Part shown: piece by piece, positions 54,746-64,000 of the stretch
How positions within the stretch are numbered: the first letter of the stretch is position 1
How the letters are laid out: every line of letters begins with the position of its first letter
Assembly: GCF_037176765.1 (NCBI RefSeq)
Contig: NC_090025.1
Location: forward strand, 1,142,552 to 1,206,551
Reading direction: 5' to 3'
DNA from: Anolis sagrei
Taxonomy: Eukaryota; Chordata; Lepidosauria; Squamata; Anolidae
DNA: 64,000 bases
Notes under the pieces: model-generated
Database searches by the model: none
Told to the model about the DNA's origin: nothing
What the model saw: the letters and a program-made list of their open reading frames with translations, nothing else
Program-made: the position numbers and the translations under genes

Positions 54746-54879
54746 CTCTTACTGATAAAAACAGGAAAACCACATTAGGATCTGATCGTATTAAAAACGT
54801 GCATTCTTCGTTGACAATGAACCATTTTCAAAGGCCTTTTTTCTTATGTAATTTTGATGTTGTTGTTGTTGTTTATGCT

Positions 54880-54973
54880 TTGATTTTATTTCTGTAATAT
54901 GTTGTCCGGGCTTGGCCCCATGTAACACGCTCTGAGTCCCCATCAGGGAGATGGTGGTGGGGTATAAATAAAG

Positions 54974-55015
<42 letters not shown>
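54880..55015 (+). mobile_element. L2-like LINE 3' end with (TTA)n tail
   Basis: ACGCTCTGAGTCCCCATCAGG, GGGGTATAAATAAAG, then 14 or so ATT units. Confidence 0.85.
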
Positions 55016-55049
55016 GCTTCCAAAGCCATGCTTCCAATTGCTTCCTGAA

Positions 55050-55205
55050 GATAGAATCCTAGAGTTGGAAAAGACCTCCTGGGCCATCCTCCAGTCCAAC
55101 CCCATTCTGCCAAGAAGCAGGAATATTGCATTTAAAGCACCCCTGACAGATGGCCATACAGCCTCTGCTTAAAAGCTTCCAAAGAAGGGGCCTCCACCAC
55201 ATTAA
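55050..55205 (-). mobile_element. CR1 LINE 3' end
   Basis: GATAGAATCCTAGAGTTGGAA, CTGCCAAGAAGCAGGAATATT, GCTTAAAAGCTTCCAAAG. It stops abruptly at CACCACATT. Confidence 0.88.
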
Positions 55206-56185
55206 AGGAAATCTTGCAGCGTATAATCTTGAGCCTGAGAAATATTATGTTAGAGACCCTAAATTGGGTCTTCTTAGGTCCACATCAAGGGAGCACGTAA
55301 GGAAGGAGACAGTCCCAAAAAAAGATTTAAAAAAGGTTTATTTTAGTTTCTTCATGAAGAAAATGGACAGCCTGGCAGCATACGTAAGATGCGACCCTTC
55401 AAGTGACTGCCGCGCCACCTTGGCTTTTGTACACCATTATATATTTTCAAGTAAACAAGAACATTTTTTTGTCATGGAAAGTATTCTCTTTCTAGCCTCT
55501 CTCCCTTGACCTTTTGATGGAAAGTACCTTCTTGTACCTGCAGACTCTGCACTTAACCACAACCTTTGGCTTAACCACAACACAACTATGTGAGTTTGAA
55601 CTTTGTATGACCTCTACATGTCGCTTCTTTTCTCTCACAAACATTTTCTTCCGTGTTGCTCTTTTTCTACAGAGAAAACGTATATTTCTCTTTTGCTGTT
55701 AATTTCATTCAAAGCCTAGCATTTGCAAATTTCGCTCAAAGACCCTTTCAATGGTAAATAAATAAATAGTAAATATTACGACAATATTTTTCAGTTTCCC
55801 GTTTCCTTTGCCCTTTCCACCCAAAAGCTTCCATTGCTTGGGTTGCTGCTCTCATAGGTTGTATGGTTCCATCCCAAACCTTTGTTGCCACGTATGTGTA
55901 TGTCCTTGATGTGCCTCTTTCTTATGGCTTCAGGGTTCTGGCTCCATGGCGATTTCCACATGGTGAGCTCCCCTTTTGTTATGGCTCCTTCGCCTATCGG
56001 AAGCCAAAGCCCTTTCCATTACACAAATATGCGCAAACATGGGCCAGGCCGGAACCCAGATAACGGCCGCAAGATGATAGAGAAAGCTCCCTTGGGGTCT
56101 TATCTGCAGAACAAAAGCCAGTTAGTTAGGTGATTCCTCGTTGGCCAAGTAGGATAGTCTCCCAGGGTAGGTCCATAGGTGGCTG
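55206..56185. other. No gene recognised
   Basis: About 980 bp, AT-rich in the middle with polypyrimidine words. It might be one interspersed element, because it replaces the rest of the CR1 text sharply at 55205, but I found no matched ends or protein similarity. Confidence 0.4.
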
Positions 56186-56189
56186 TGGA

Positions 56190-56660
56190 GCCCTATTCTT
56201 GATCTGCATCATCTCCCGCAGTGAGGTCATCGGTTTCCAGGTGGAAGGCGGTCTCAGTCAGAGTTAGCTTGAGGAGCCTTCCTCTCGGCACGTTTCTCTC
56301 TTTCACCCTCCATTCGTGCCTCTTCGAATTCTGCAGCACTGCTGGTCACAGCTGTCCTCCAGCTGGAGCGCTCAAGGGCCAGGGCTTCCCAGTTCTCAGT
56401 GTCTATGGCAGAGTTTTCAAGGTTGGCTTTGAGCCCATCTTTCAATCTCTTTTCCTGTCCACCAACATTCCGTTTTCCGTTCTTGAGTTCGGAGTAGAGC
56501 AACTGCTTTGGGAGATGGTGACCTTTGGCATCCGGACAATGTGGCTGGTCCAACGGAGTTGATGACGGAGGACCATCGCTTCAATGCTGGTGGTCTTTGC
56601 TTCTTCTTCCAACACGCTGACATTTGTTGTCTTGTCTTCCCAAGAGATTTGCAGGATTTT
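56190..56660 (-). mobile_element. Non-LTR retrotransposon ORF2 C-terminus, second copy
   Basis: The minus strand encodes EEAKTTSIEAMVLRHQLRWT, then KQLLYSELKNGKRNVGGQEK and RLKDGLKANLENSAIDTENW, parallel to 48940-49240. Frameshift near 56535. The zinc-finger end lies toward 56200. Confidence 0.85.
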
Positions 56661-56704
56661 CCAGATGCAAAAAGTAATAACCATCACCATCATCATCATA
56701 ATCG

Positions 56705-57340
56705 TTAAATATTTTATTATTATTTGAAACACAACAAGATTGGTACACAGCAGACAAGGTCACTCTGCTGGCTGTTGTTGTCGTTGTTGTTATTATTATT
56801 ATTATTTGAGACACAAAAAGATGAGTCCACAGCAGACAAGATCACTCTGCTGGCTGTTGTATTGGATCCCATGTCGGACCCTTCCCAAGTATCTTGGACT
56901 GTGTGATGTATTGGCAAATAATGCGTGCAGATCCCAGTAAGGTGGCCTTTTGCAAATGGCAGATGGTAATCTTGTCAGCGCCAATTGTGTTTAAGTGCAG
57001 GCCAAGGTCTTCAGCCACTGCACCTGGTGTGCCGATCACCACTGGGACCCCCTTGACTGTCTTGTGCCAGAGTCTTTGCAGTTCGATCTTTAAATCCTCA
57101 ATTTATTATTATTATTTATATTAATTTTTTTCATTTAATTTATTTTTTACTTCTTCTTCTTCTTCTTCTTAATACTAATATTACAAAGGCTGGATGGCCA
57201 CCTGTTGGCAGATGGCAGATGGTAATCTTGTTGGTGCCGATTGTTTTTAAGTGCAGACCAAGGTCTTGAGGCACTGCACCCGGTGTGCCCATCACCACTG
57301 GGACCATCTTGACTGGTTTGTGCCAGAGTCTTTGCATTTA
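56705..57340 (-). mobile_element. Two fragments of another LINE-like ORF end
   Basis: The minus strand encodes LQRLWHKTVKGVPVVIGTPG, AVAEDLGLHLNTIGADKITI and CHLQKATLLGSARIICQYIT at 57095-56840. A partial second copy lies at 57330-57200 (LWHKPVKMVPVVMGTPGAVP). The local GTTTGAGACACAAAAAGATG / TTGAAACACAACAAGATTGG words also repeat. It resembles the last part of LINE polyproteins; family not assigned. Confidence 0.55.
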
Positions 57341-57344
57341 TTGT

Positions 57345-57620
57345 TTTATTATTATTTTTATTAATTATTATTGTTATTATTATTTGTAGTAATTATTTTA
57401 ATTTTATTTTATTATTTTATTTATTTTAAATAGTAATTTTTATTACTATTAATAATAATAATTTTATTAAATATTATTATTAATTATTTTTAATTTTATA
57501 TTATTGTTATTTTATTTATGTTTTACTTATTATTATTATTATTATACTATTATTATTATTATTATTTATTAAATAGTATTTATTATTATTATTATTGTTA
57601 CTATTGTTGTTGTTATTATT
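57345..57620. repeat. (TTA)n-rich low-complexity tract
   Basis: Almost pure A/T, mostly ATT units. Its right end is part of the sequence found inverted inside the hAT at 60399-60974. Confidence 0.9.
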
Positions 57621-57640
57621 GATGGGCTAGGGGTCAAAAA

Positions 57641-60347
57641 AAAAAGCCGGGTTGCAGCTAAACGTCAAAAAAACCAAGATTATGGCAACAAGAATGATTG
57701 ACAACTGGAAAATAGAGGGAGAAAATGTGGAGGCCGTGACAGACTTTGTATTTCTAGGCGCAAAGATGAGTGTGGACGCAGACTGTGGCCAGGAAATCAG
57801 GAGACGCTTCCTTCTTGGGAGGAGAGCAATGTCCAGTCTCGATAAAAGAGTCAAGAGCAGAGACATCAGACTGGCAACCAAGATCCATTGCCTAGTCCAA
57901 GCCATGGTCTTCCCTGGAGTCACCTACGGATGTGAGAGCTAGACCTTCGGGAAGGCTGAGCAAAGGAAGAGAGATGCTTTTGAGCTGTGGTGTTGGAGGA
58001 AAGTTCTGAGAGTGCCTTGGGCTGCGAGAAGATCCAACCAGTCCATCCTCCAGGAAATAAAGCCCGGCTGCTCACTGGAGGGAAGGAGATGAGAGACAAA
58101 GTTGAAGTCCTTTGAATGCCACATCATGAGGAGACAGCAAAGCCTGGAGAAGGGAATGATGCTGGGGAAAGTGGAAGGCAAAAGGAAGAGGGGCCGACCA
58201 AGGGCAAGGTGGATGGATGGCATCCTTGAGGTGACTGGACTGACCTTGAAGGAGACCCTGGGGGTGGTGACGGCCGACAGGGAGCTCTGGCGTGGGCTGG
58301 TCCAGGAGGTCACCTAGAGAAGACAATGATGCTGGGGAAAGTGGAAGGCAAAAGGAAGAGGGGCCGACCAAGGGCAAGATGGATGGATGGCATCCTTGGA
58401 GGGACTGGACTGACCTTGAAGGAGACCCTGGGGGTGGTGACGGCCGACAGGGAGCTCTGGCGTGGGCTGGTCCAGGAGGTCACCTAGAGAAGACAATGAT
58501 GCTGGGGAAAGTGGAAGGCAAAAGGAAGAGGGGCCGACCAAGGGCAAGGTGGATGGATGGCATCCTTGAAGTGACTGGACTGACCTTGAAGGAGCTGGGG
58601 GTGGCCACGGCCGACAGGGAGCTTTGGTGTGGGCTGGTCCAGGAGATCACCTAGAGAAGACAATGATGCTGGGGAAAGTGGAAGGTAAAAGGAAGAGGGG
58701 CCGACCAAGGGCAAGGTGGAGGGATGGCATCCTTGAAGTGACTGGACTGACCTTGAAGGAGCTGGGGGTGGTGACAGCCGACAAGGAGCTTTGGCGTGGG
58801 CTGGTCCAGGAGGTCACCTAGAGAAGACAATGATGCTGGGGAAAGTGGAAGGCAAAAGGAAGAGGGGCCGACCAAGGGCAAGGTGGATGGATGGCATCCT
58901 TGAAGGGACTGGACTGACCTTGAAGGAGTTGGGGGTGGTGACGGCCGACAGGGAGCTTTGGCGTGGGCTGGTCCATGAGGTCACCTAGAGAAGACAATGA
59001 TGCTGGGGAAAGTGGAAGGCAAAAGGAAGAGGGGCCGACCAAGGGCAAGGTGGATGGATGGCATCCTTGAAGGGACTGGACTGACCTTGAAGGAGTTGGG
59101 GGTGGTGACGGCCGACAGGGAGCTTTGGCGTGGGCTGGTCCATGAGGTCACCTAGAGAAGACAATGATGCTGGGGAAAGTGGAAGGCAAAAGGAAGAGGG
59201 GCCGACCAAGGGCAAGGTGGAGGGATGGCATCCTTGAAGTGACTGGACTGACCTTGAAGGAGCTGGGGGTGGTGACAGCCGACAAGGAGCTTTGGCGTGG
59301 GCTGGTCCAGGAGGTCACCTAGAGAAGACAATGATGCTGGGGAAAGTGGAAGGCAAAAGGAAGAGGGGCCGACCAAGGGCAAGGTGGATGGATGGCATCC
59401 TTGAAGGGACTGGACTGACCTTGAAGGAGTTGGGGGTGGTGACGGCCGACAGGGAGCTTTGGCGTGGGCTGGTCCATGAGGTCACCTAGAGAAGACAATG
59501 ATGCTGGGGAAAGTGGAAGGCAAAAGGAAGAGGGGCCGACCAAGGGCAAGGTGGATGGATGGCATCCTTGAAGGGACTGGACTGACCTTGAAGGAGTTGG
59601 GGGTGGTGACGGCCGACAGGGAGCTTTGGCGTGGGCTGGTCCATGAGGTCACCTAGAGAAGACAATGATGCTGGGGAAGGTGGAAGGCAAAAGGAAGAGG
59701 GGCTGACCAAGGGCAAGGTGGATGGATGGCATCCTTGAAGGGACTGGACTGACCTTGAAGGAGTTGGGGGTGGTGACGGCCGACAGGGAGCTTTGGCGTG
59801 GGCTGGTCCATGAGGTCACCTAGAGAAGACAATGATGCTGGGGAAAGTGGAAGGCAAAAGGAAGAGGGGCCGACCAAGGGCAAGGTGGATGGATGGCATC
59901 CTTGAAGGGACTGGACTGACCTTGAAGGAGTTGGGGGTGGTGACGGCCGACAGGGAGCTTTGGCGTGGGCTGGTCCATGAGGTCACCTAGAGAAGACAAT
60001 GATGCTGGGGAAAGTGGAAGGCAAAAGGAAGAGGGGCCGACCAAGGGCAAGGTGGATGGATGGCATCCTTGAAGGGACTGGACTGACCTTGAAGGAGTTG
60101 GGGGTGGTGACGGCCGACAGGGAGCTTTGGCGTGGGGTCACCTAGAGAAGACAATGATGCTGGGGAAGGTGGAAGGCAAAAGGAAGAGGGGCCGACCAAG
60201 GGCAAGATGGATGGACGGCATCCTTGAAGTGACTGGACTGACCTTGAAGGAGACACTGGGGGTGGTGACGGCTGACAGTGAGCTCTGGCGTGGGCTGGTC
60301 CATGAGGTCACGAAGAGTCGGAGACGACTGAACGAATGAACAACAAC
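57641..60347 (+). mobile_element. 5'-truncated BovB LINE with internal tandem expansion
   Basis: It starts in the ORF2 C-terminal region (GGGTTGCAGCTAAACGTC), encodes MATRMIDNWKIEGENVEAVT, and ends GACTGAACGAATGAACAACAAC. A perfect 12-bp target duplication AGGGGTCAAAAA flanks it (57629-57640, 60348-60359). Several frame changes separate pieces of ORF2. Most of its length is the 167-bp array. Confidence 0.93.
58141..60320 (+). repeat. 167-bp tandem array, 13 copies, derived from BovB ORF2 end
   Basis: Unit marker ATGATGCTGGGG starts near 58157, 58326, 58496, 58663, 58830, 58997, 59164, 59331, 59498, 59665, 59832, 59999 and 60155. Most spacings are exactly 167 bp. The first two units and the last differ by small length changes. 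One variant unit at 58663 recurs at 59164, a three-unit (501-bp) period. The junction reads GAGGTCACCTAGAGAAGACA, joining the end of one BovB segment to its start through short homology. The unit length is not a multiple of three. Confidence 0.97.
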
Positions 60348-60398
60348 AGGGGTCAAAAAGTAAGTGCCTGCCACCGGTGTTTTTGGTTGCGTCTACAC

Positions 60399-60974
60399 CA
60401 GGGGCTCTCAAACTATGGCCCGGGGGCCGGATGTGGCCCTCCAAGGTCATTAACCCGGCCCTCGCTCAGGGTCAACCTAAGTCTGAAACGACTTGAAAGC
60501 ACACAACAACAACAACAACAACCCTATCTCATCAGCCAAAAGCAGGCCCACACTTCCCATTGGAATACTAATAAGTTTATATTTGTTAACATTTTAATTA
60601 TTGTATTGTTTTTAAGTGTTTTTTACACTACAAATAAGAGACCAGCAGCCGGCAGCCAATCCGCGCGCAGGAAGGAGGGCAGGCACCCGGAAGTCGGGAA
60701 GGAAGCAAAGGCAAGCATGAAAGAAGGAAGGAAGGAAGGAGCGGGTTTAAACCGCATCAGCCCTACTGTGTGGACGCTCCCGAAGACAGGGGTGGCAGGC
60801 ACTTACTTTTTCACACCTAGCCCCTCACTTATAAGAACAACCACAATAGCAATAACAATAATAAAAAATAAAGTTATTATTATTATTGTTTTGTTTTTCA
60901 AATTATAATCCGGCCCTCCAACAGTTTGAGGGACTGTGACCTGGCCCTCTGCTTAAAAAGTTTGAGGACCCCTG
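60399..60974. mobile_element. Non-autonomous hAT transposon carrying a captured host segment
   Basis: The ends CAGGGGCTCTCAAACTATGG and AAAGTTTGAGGACCCCTG are inverted. Perfect 8-bp duplication GTCTACAC (60391-60398, 60975-60982). Compared with its relative at 23009-23372, the text after CACTACAAATAAG is replaced by about 200-250 bp of foreign sequence (60637-60885). Confidence 0.92.
60637..60885 (-). repeat. Inverted, insertion-free copy of the CDC25B upstream region
   Basis: Its reverse complement contains, in unbroken order, four pieces now scattered: (TTA)n plus GGGCTAGG (57570-57640), AAAAAGTAAGTGCCTGCC with GTCxACAC (60355-60398), AGTAGxGCTGATG (60983-60995) and GATGCGGTTTAAACCCGCTC through GCGCGCGGATTGGCTGCCG (62091-62195). 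None of the BovB, hAT or L2-like insertions is present in it. Confidence 0.88.
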
Positions 60975-60995
60975 GTCTACACAGTAGAGCTGATG

Positions 60996-62090
60996 GGAGT
61001 GATCCTGGACTCATCGCTGAGCCTGGAACCCCAGGTCTCAGCGGTGGCCGGGAGAGCTTTCGCACAATTAAAACTTGTGCGCCAGCTGCGCCCGTACCTT
61101 GAGAAGCCAGATCTGGCCACGGTGGTCCACGCTCTTGTCACATCCCGGTTGGATTACTGCAATGCACTCTACGTGGGGTTGCCTTTGAAGACTGCTCGGA
61201 AACTATTATTTTATTTATTTATTTGCTGCATTTGTTAACTGCCGCTCTCAGCCCTAGGGCGACTCGCGGCGGTGTACAACATATAAAAAACACATTTTAC
61301 AATAACTACAACGACAAAAAAAACAACATATCACTAATACACTATCATCTAATTACACTAAAATAATCCGCTTCGTCTTATCATAGAATCATAACCAATC
61401 TCGTAGTCTATACAATTAGTCCAGCGAGAAGCAGCCAGATTGCTCACTGGAGCGGCGTACAGGGAGCACACCACCCCCCTGCTACATCAGCTCCACTGGC
61501 TGCCGATCCAATTCCGAGCACAATTCAAAGTGCTGGTTTTAACCTACAAAACCCTATACGGTTCCGGCCCAGTGTATCTGTCCGAACGGATCTCCATCTA
61601 CATCCCACCTCGGAGTCTAAGATCTTCTGGGGAGGCCCTGCTCTCGACCCCGCCTCTATCTCAAGCGAGGCTGGCGGGGACGAGGAGCAGGGCCTTCTCG
61701 GTGGTGGCCCCTCACCTGTGGAACTCACTCCCCGGGGAGATCAGATCAGCGACCTCCCTTCTGTCGTTCAGAAAAAAACTGAAGGCCTGGATCTGGGACC
61801 AAGCTTTTGGACATTCTGGCAGCTAAAATAAGGACTCATTGATGAGCAGGAATTGTTGGAATGAATGGACATTTCGGAACTCTGAATCTCACTGTGCATG
61901 AAATTGTTTTTATTATATTATGTAGTGATGTGTTTTAATGCTGCTAAATGTTTATACTGTTTTATATATGCTGTATATTTTGACAGGCATCGAATTTGGG
62001 CCTTTGTTTGTAAGCCGCCCTGAGTCCCCCCTCGGGGGTGAGAAGGGCGGGGTAGAAGTAACTGCAATACATAAATAAATAATAATAAAT
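60996..62090 (+). mobile_element. L2-like LINE 3' part upstream of CDC25B
   Basis: Encodes VILDSSLSLEPQVSAVAGRA, VRQLRPYLEKPDLATVVHAL, DYCNALYVGLPLKTARK, then after a nested insertion MLTGAAYREHTTPLLHQLHW and HLWNSLPGEIRSATSLLSFR. It ends CTGAGTCCCCCCTCGGGGG and ATAAATAAATAATAATAAAT. The flanks repeat TGATG (60991-60995, 62090-62094). Confidence 0.9.
61205..61425 (-). mobile_element. L2-like 3' end nested in the LINE
   Basis: TTATTTTATTTATTTATTTGC, GCCCTAGGGCGACTCGCGGC. It separates CTCGGAAACTA from CAGCGAGAAGCAGCC. Confidence 0.8.
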
Positions 62091-62179
62091 GATGCGGTTT
62101 AAACCCGCTCCTTCCTTCTTTCCTTTCTGCTTGCCTTTCCTTCCTCCCTGACTTCCGGGTGCCTGCCCTCCTTCCTGCG

Positions 62180-62330
62180 CGCGGATTGGCTGCCGCCTGC
62201 TGCTCTCTTTGGCGCTGTTATTTTTCGAATATCAATAGAGGGGGCGTGTCGGGGGCGTGGCTTGGGCTGAGGCCCCGCCCCTTGGGTATAAAAGCGGGTC
62301 CTCCTTCCCGCGCTGGCTCCATTCGGCCTG
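62180..62330 (+). promoter_or_regulatory. CDC25B: CDC25B promoter
   Basis: Contains an inverted CCAAT box GATTGG (62184-62189), TTCGAA (62224-62229; a CHR-like element as in G2/M genes), GC boxes (GGGGGCGTG, CCCCGCCC) and a TATA box TATAAAA (62287-62293). Initiation is expected near 62315-62325. A CCAAT plus CHR-like arrangement would suit cell-cycle control; that part is inference. Confidence 0.7.
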
Positions 62331-62454
62331 GACTTCCTGAGGAGTCGGTGGGACTGCTGCCGCTGCCGCCTTCCTACTCCTGGCCTGTGTGTTGTATAGG
62401 AAGGAAGGCAGGCAGGCAGGCAGGCAGGCAAGGCAAGGCAAGGCGAGAGAAAGC

Positions 62455-62549
62455 ATGGATCCCCGCCGGCCCACCAGCAGCTTGGGTTGGGGCCTCTCCC
62501 CGGTGGCCAGCCTGGCCCTCAACATGGACAGACTGGCCGGCCTAGGAAG
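62455..62549 (+). CDS. CDC25B: CDC25B exon 1 (dual-specificity phosphatase, N-terminus)
   Basis: The ATG at 62455 has a strong context (A at -3, G at +4). It encodes MDPRRPTSSLGWGLSPVASL and ALNMDRLAGLG, then the donor GGAAG/GTCAGT at 62550. CDC25A and CDC25B share the SPVxxLxxxMDxLxGLG motif at the end of exon 1. CDC25B is preferred because SPEF1 lies next door, as in mammals. CDC25B removes inhibitory phosphates from CDK1/cyclin B to trigger mitosis; the catalytic domain lies outside this window. The 5' untranslated region has a (GGCA)n run at 62405-62430. Confidence 0.85.
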
Positions 62550-63687
62550 GTCAGTCTCTCTATTTACATATCTAGATATCTATCTATATCCATCTCTGTA
62601 TTTCCCTCTGTGTGTGTCTCTCTCTCTCTAAATATCTATTAATCTCTGTTTAAATATCTCTCTCTATATCTCTGTAGATATATATCTTTCTGTAGAAATA
62701 CCTCTAAATATCAATTTCTCTCTATATTGAATATATCTCTGTCTCTATAAATATATCTCTCTCTTTAAATATCTATTTCTCTATATCTCTATCAATCTCT
62801 CAATAAAAATAAATCTAACTATAAATATCTCTCTGTGCCTCTCTCTATATCTATTAATCTCTCAATAGATAGACATCTAATTATAAATAGATATCTCTCT
62901 GTATTCCTCTCTCTCTGTTAAATATCTCTCTGCTTAAATATATCTCTATATATCTATAAATATATCTCTATATATTTATATATCTATATCCATCTCTGTA
63001 TTTCTCTCTCCCCCCTTCTCTCTCTCTATATGTAAATATATATTTCTCTCTGTTTAAATATATCTCTCTATATCTATAAATATATCTCTTTATCTCTGTA
63101 GATATTTATCTTTCTGTAGAAATACCTCTAAATATCAATTTCTCTCTCTGTTAAATATTTCTCTGTCTCTATCTATCTATCTCTCAATAAAAATCTAACT
63201 ATAAATATCTCTCTGTGCATCTCTCTATATATTTAAATATATCTACCTATCTATAAATAAATACCTATTTCTCTATATATATCTCTATCAATCTCTCAAT
63301 AAAAATAAATCTAACTATAAATATCTCTCTGTGCCTCTCTCTATATCTATTAATCTCTCAATAGATAGACATCTAATTATAAATATATATCTCTCTGTAT
63401 TTCTCTCTCTAATATCTATTTATCTATATTTAAATATCTATATCTATTAAATATCTCTGTTTAAATATCTCTATATATCTATAAATATATCTCTGTAAAT
63501 ATATCTCTGTAAATATATCTCTGTCTATAAATATATCTCTCCATAAATATATATTTATTTCTCTCTATATATTTATATATCTATATCCATCTCTGTATTT
63601 ATCTCCCTCTCTCTCCATATGTAAATATATCTTTCTCTCTGTTTAAATATCTCTAAATATCTATAAATATATCTCTTTATCTCTGTA

Positions 63688-63718
<31 letters not shown>

Positions 63719-64000
63719 CTTTCTGTAGAAATTTCTGTATATATCAATTTATATATATATCTGTTAAATATATCTCTATAAATATATATCTCTCTTTAAA
63801 TATCTATTTCTCTATATATCCGTCAATCTCTCAATAAAAATAAAAATAAATCTAACTATAAATATATCTCTGTGCCTCTCTCTCTATTAATCTCTCAATA
63901 GATAGACATCTAATTATAAATATATATAAATATATATAAATAAATATATATATATATATATCTGTATTTCTCTCTCTCTAAATATCTCTTTATCTATATT
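62550..64000. repeat. Compound (TCTA/ATAT/CTCT)n microsatellite in CDC25B intron 1
   Basis: Low-complexity T/A/C sequence with longer recurring blocks. CTCAATAAAAATAAATCTAAC to AGATAGACATCTAATTATAAA appears near 62800, 63295 and 63830 (spacing about 495-535 bp), showing segmental duplication within the tract. No gene or regulatory motif seen. It runs off the window. Confidence 0.93.

Noticed and set aside
58072-60450. Series of nearly identical 76-residue minus-strand frames (MPLVGPSSFCLPLSPASL...)
   Set aside because: Antisense shadow of the 167-bp BovB-derived array.
38600-62200. CENPB between SPEF1 and CDC25B
   Set aside because: Looked for an intronless CENP-B-like frame with the N-terminal DNA-binding domain; none is present.

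Overview
The window is eukaryotic, vertebrate and almost certainly squamate (lizard-like). It combines two spliced vertebrate genes with a dense load of RTE-BovB, CR1 and L2-like LINEs, a tRNA-derived Sauria-type SINE, Penelope-like elements, many hAT transposons with intact 8-bp target duplications, and old LTR elements. No bacterial features, CRISPR arrays, rRNA or true tRNA genes are visible.

Genes. The minus strand carries what I read as a complete SPEF1 (CLAMP) gene: seven coding exons between 38214 (ATG) and 17393 (stop), all splice phases compatible, 235 residues. Its promoter (about 38220-38600) is a CpG-rich tandem duplication holding five X-box-like (RFX-type) palindromes, which fits a motile-cilium gene. 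The plus strand carries exon 1 of CDC25B (62455-62549) behind a promoter with an inverted CCAAT box, GC boxes, a TTCGAA element and a TATA box. SPEF1 next to CDC25B matches the mammalian gene order, but no CENPB-like gene lies between them. The two genes diverge and are about 24 kb apart.

Layout. 1-3362: 177-bp satellite with one long open frame. 3363-4908: purine-rich minisatellite. 5364-7014: hAT element containing a solo LTR. 7680-10435: tandem array made of CR1 3' ends. 12451-13497: a second hAT with a nested solo LTR. 13706-16440: satellite with a 1030-bp higher-order repeat. 17393-38214: SPEF1, its introns packed with L2, CR1, hAT, LTR and Penelope-like insertions and one nearly intact BovB (33577-36810). 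38900-57600: nested mobile elements, a polypyrimidine array (44250-45770) and CR1 fragments. 57641-60347: a BovB 3' fragment expanded into thirteen copies of a 167-bp unit. 60399-62090: a hAT and an L2-like LINE upstream of CDC25B. 62550-64000: compound microsatellite in CDC25B intron 1.

Most notable. (i) Inside the hAT at 60399-60974 lies an inverted copy of the sequence just upstream of CDC25B, in its form before three transposon insertions split it. (ii) Several tandem arrays here grew from retroelement ends: an LTR-element tail, CR1 3' ends twice, and a BovB 3' end. (iii) An L2-like LINE begins about three bases inside the splice donor of SPEF1 exon 4. (iv) The SPEF1 promoter has a duplicated X-box module. 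All calls come from reading the sequence; no database search was run.
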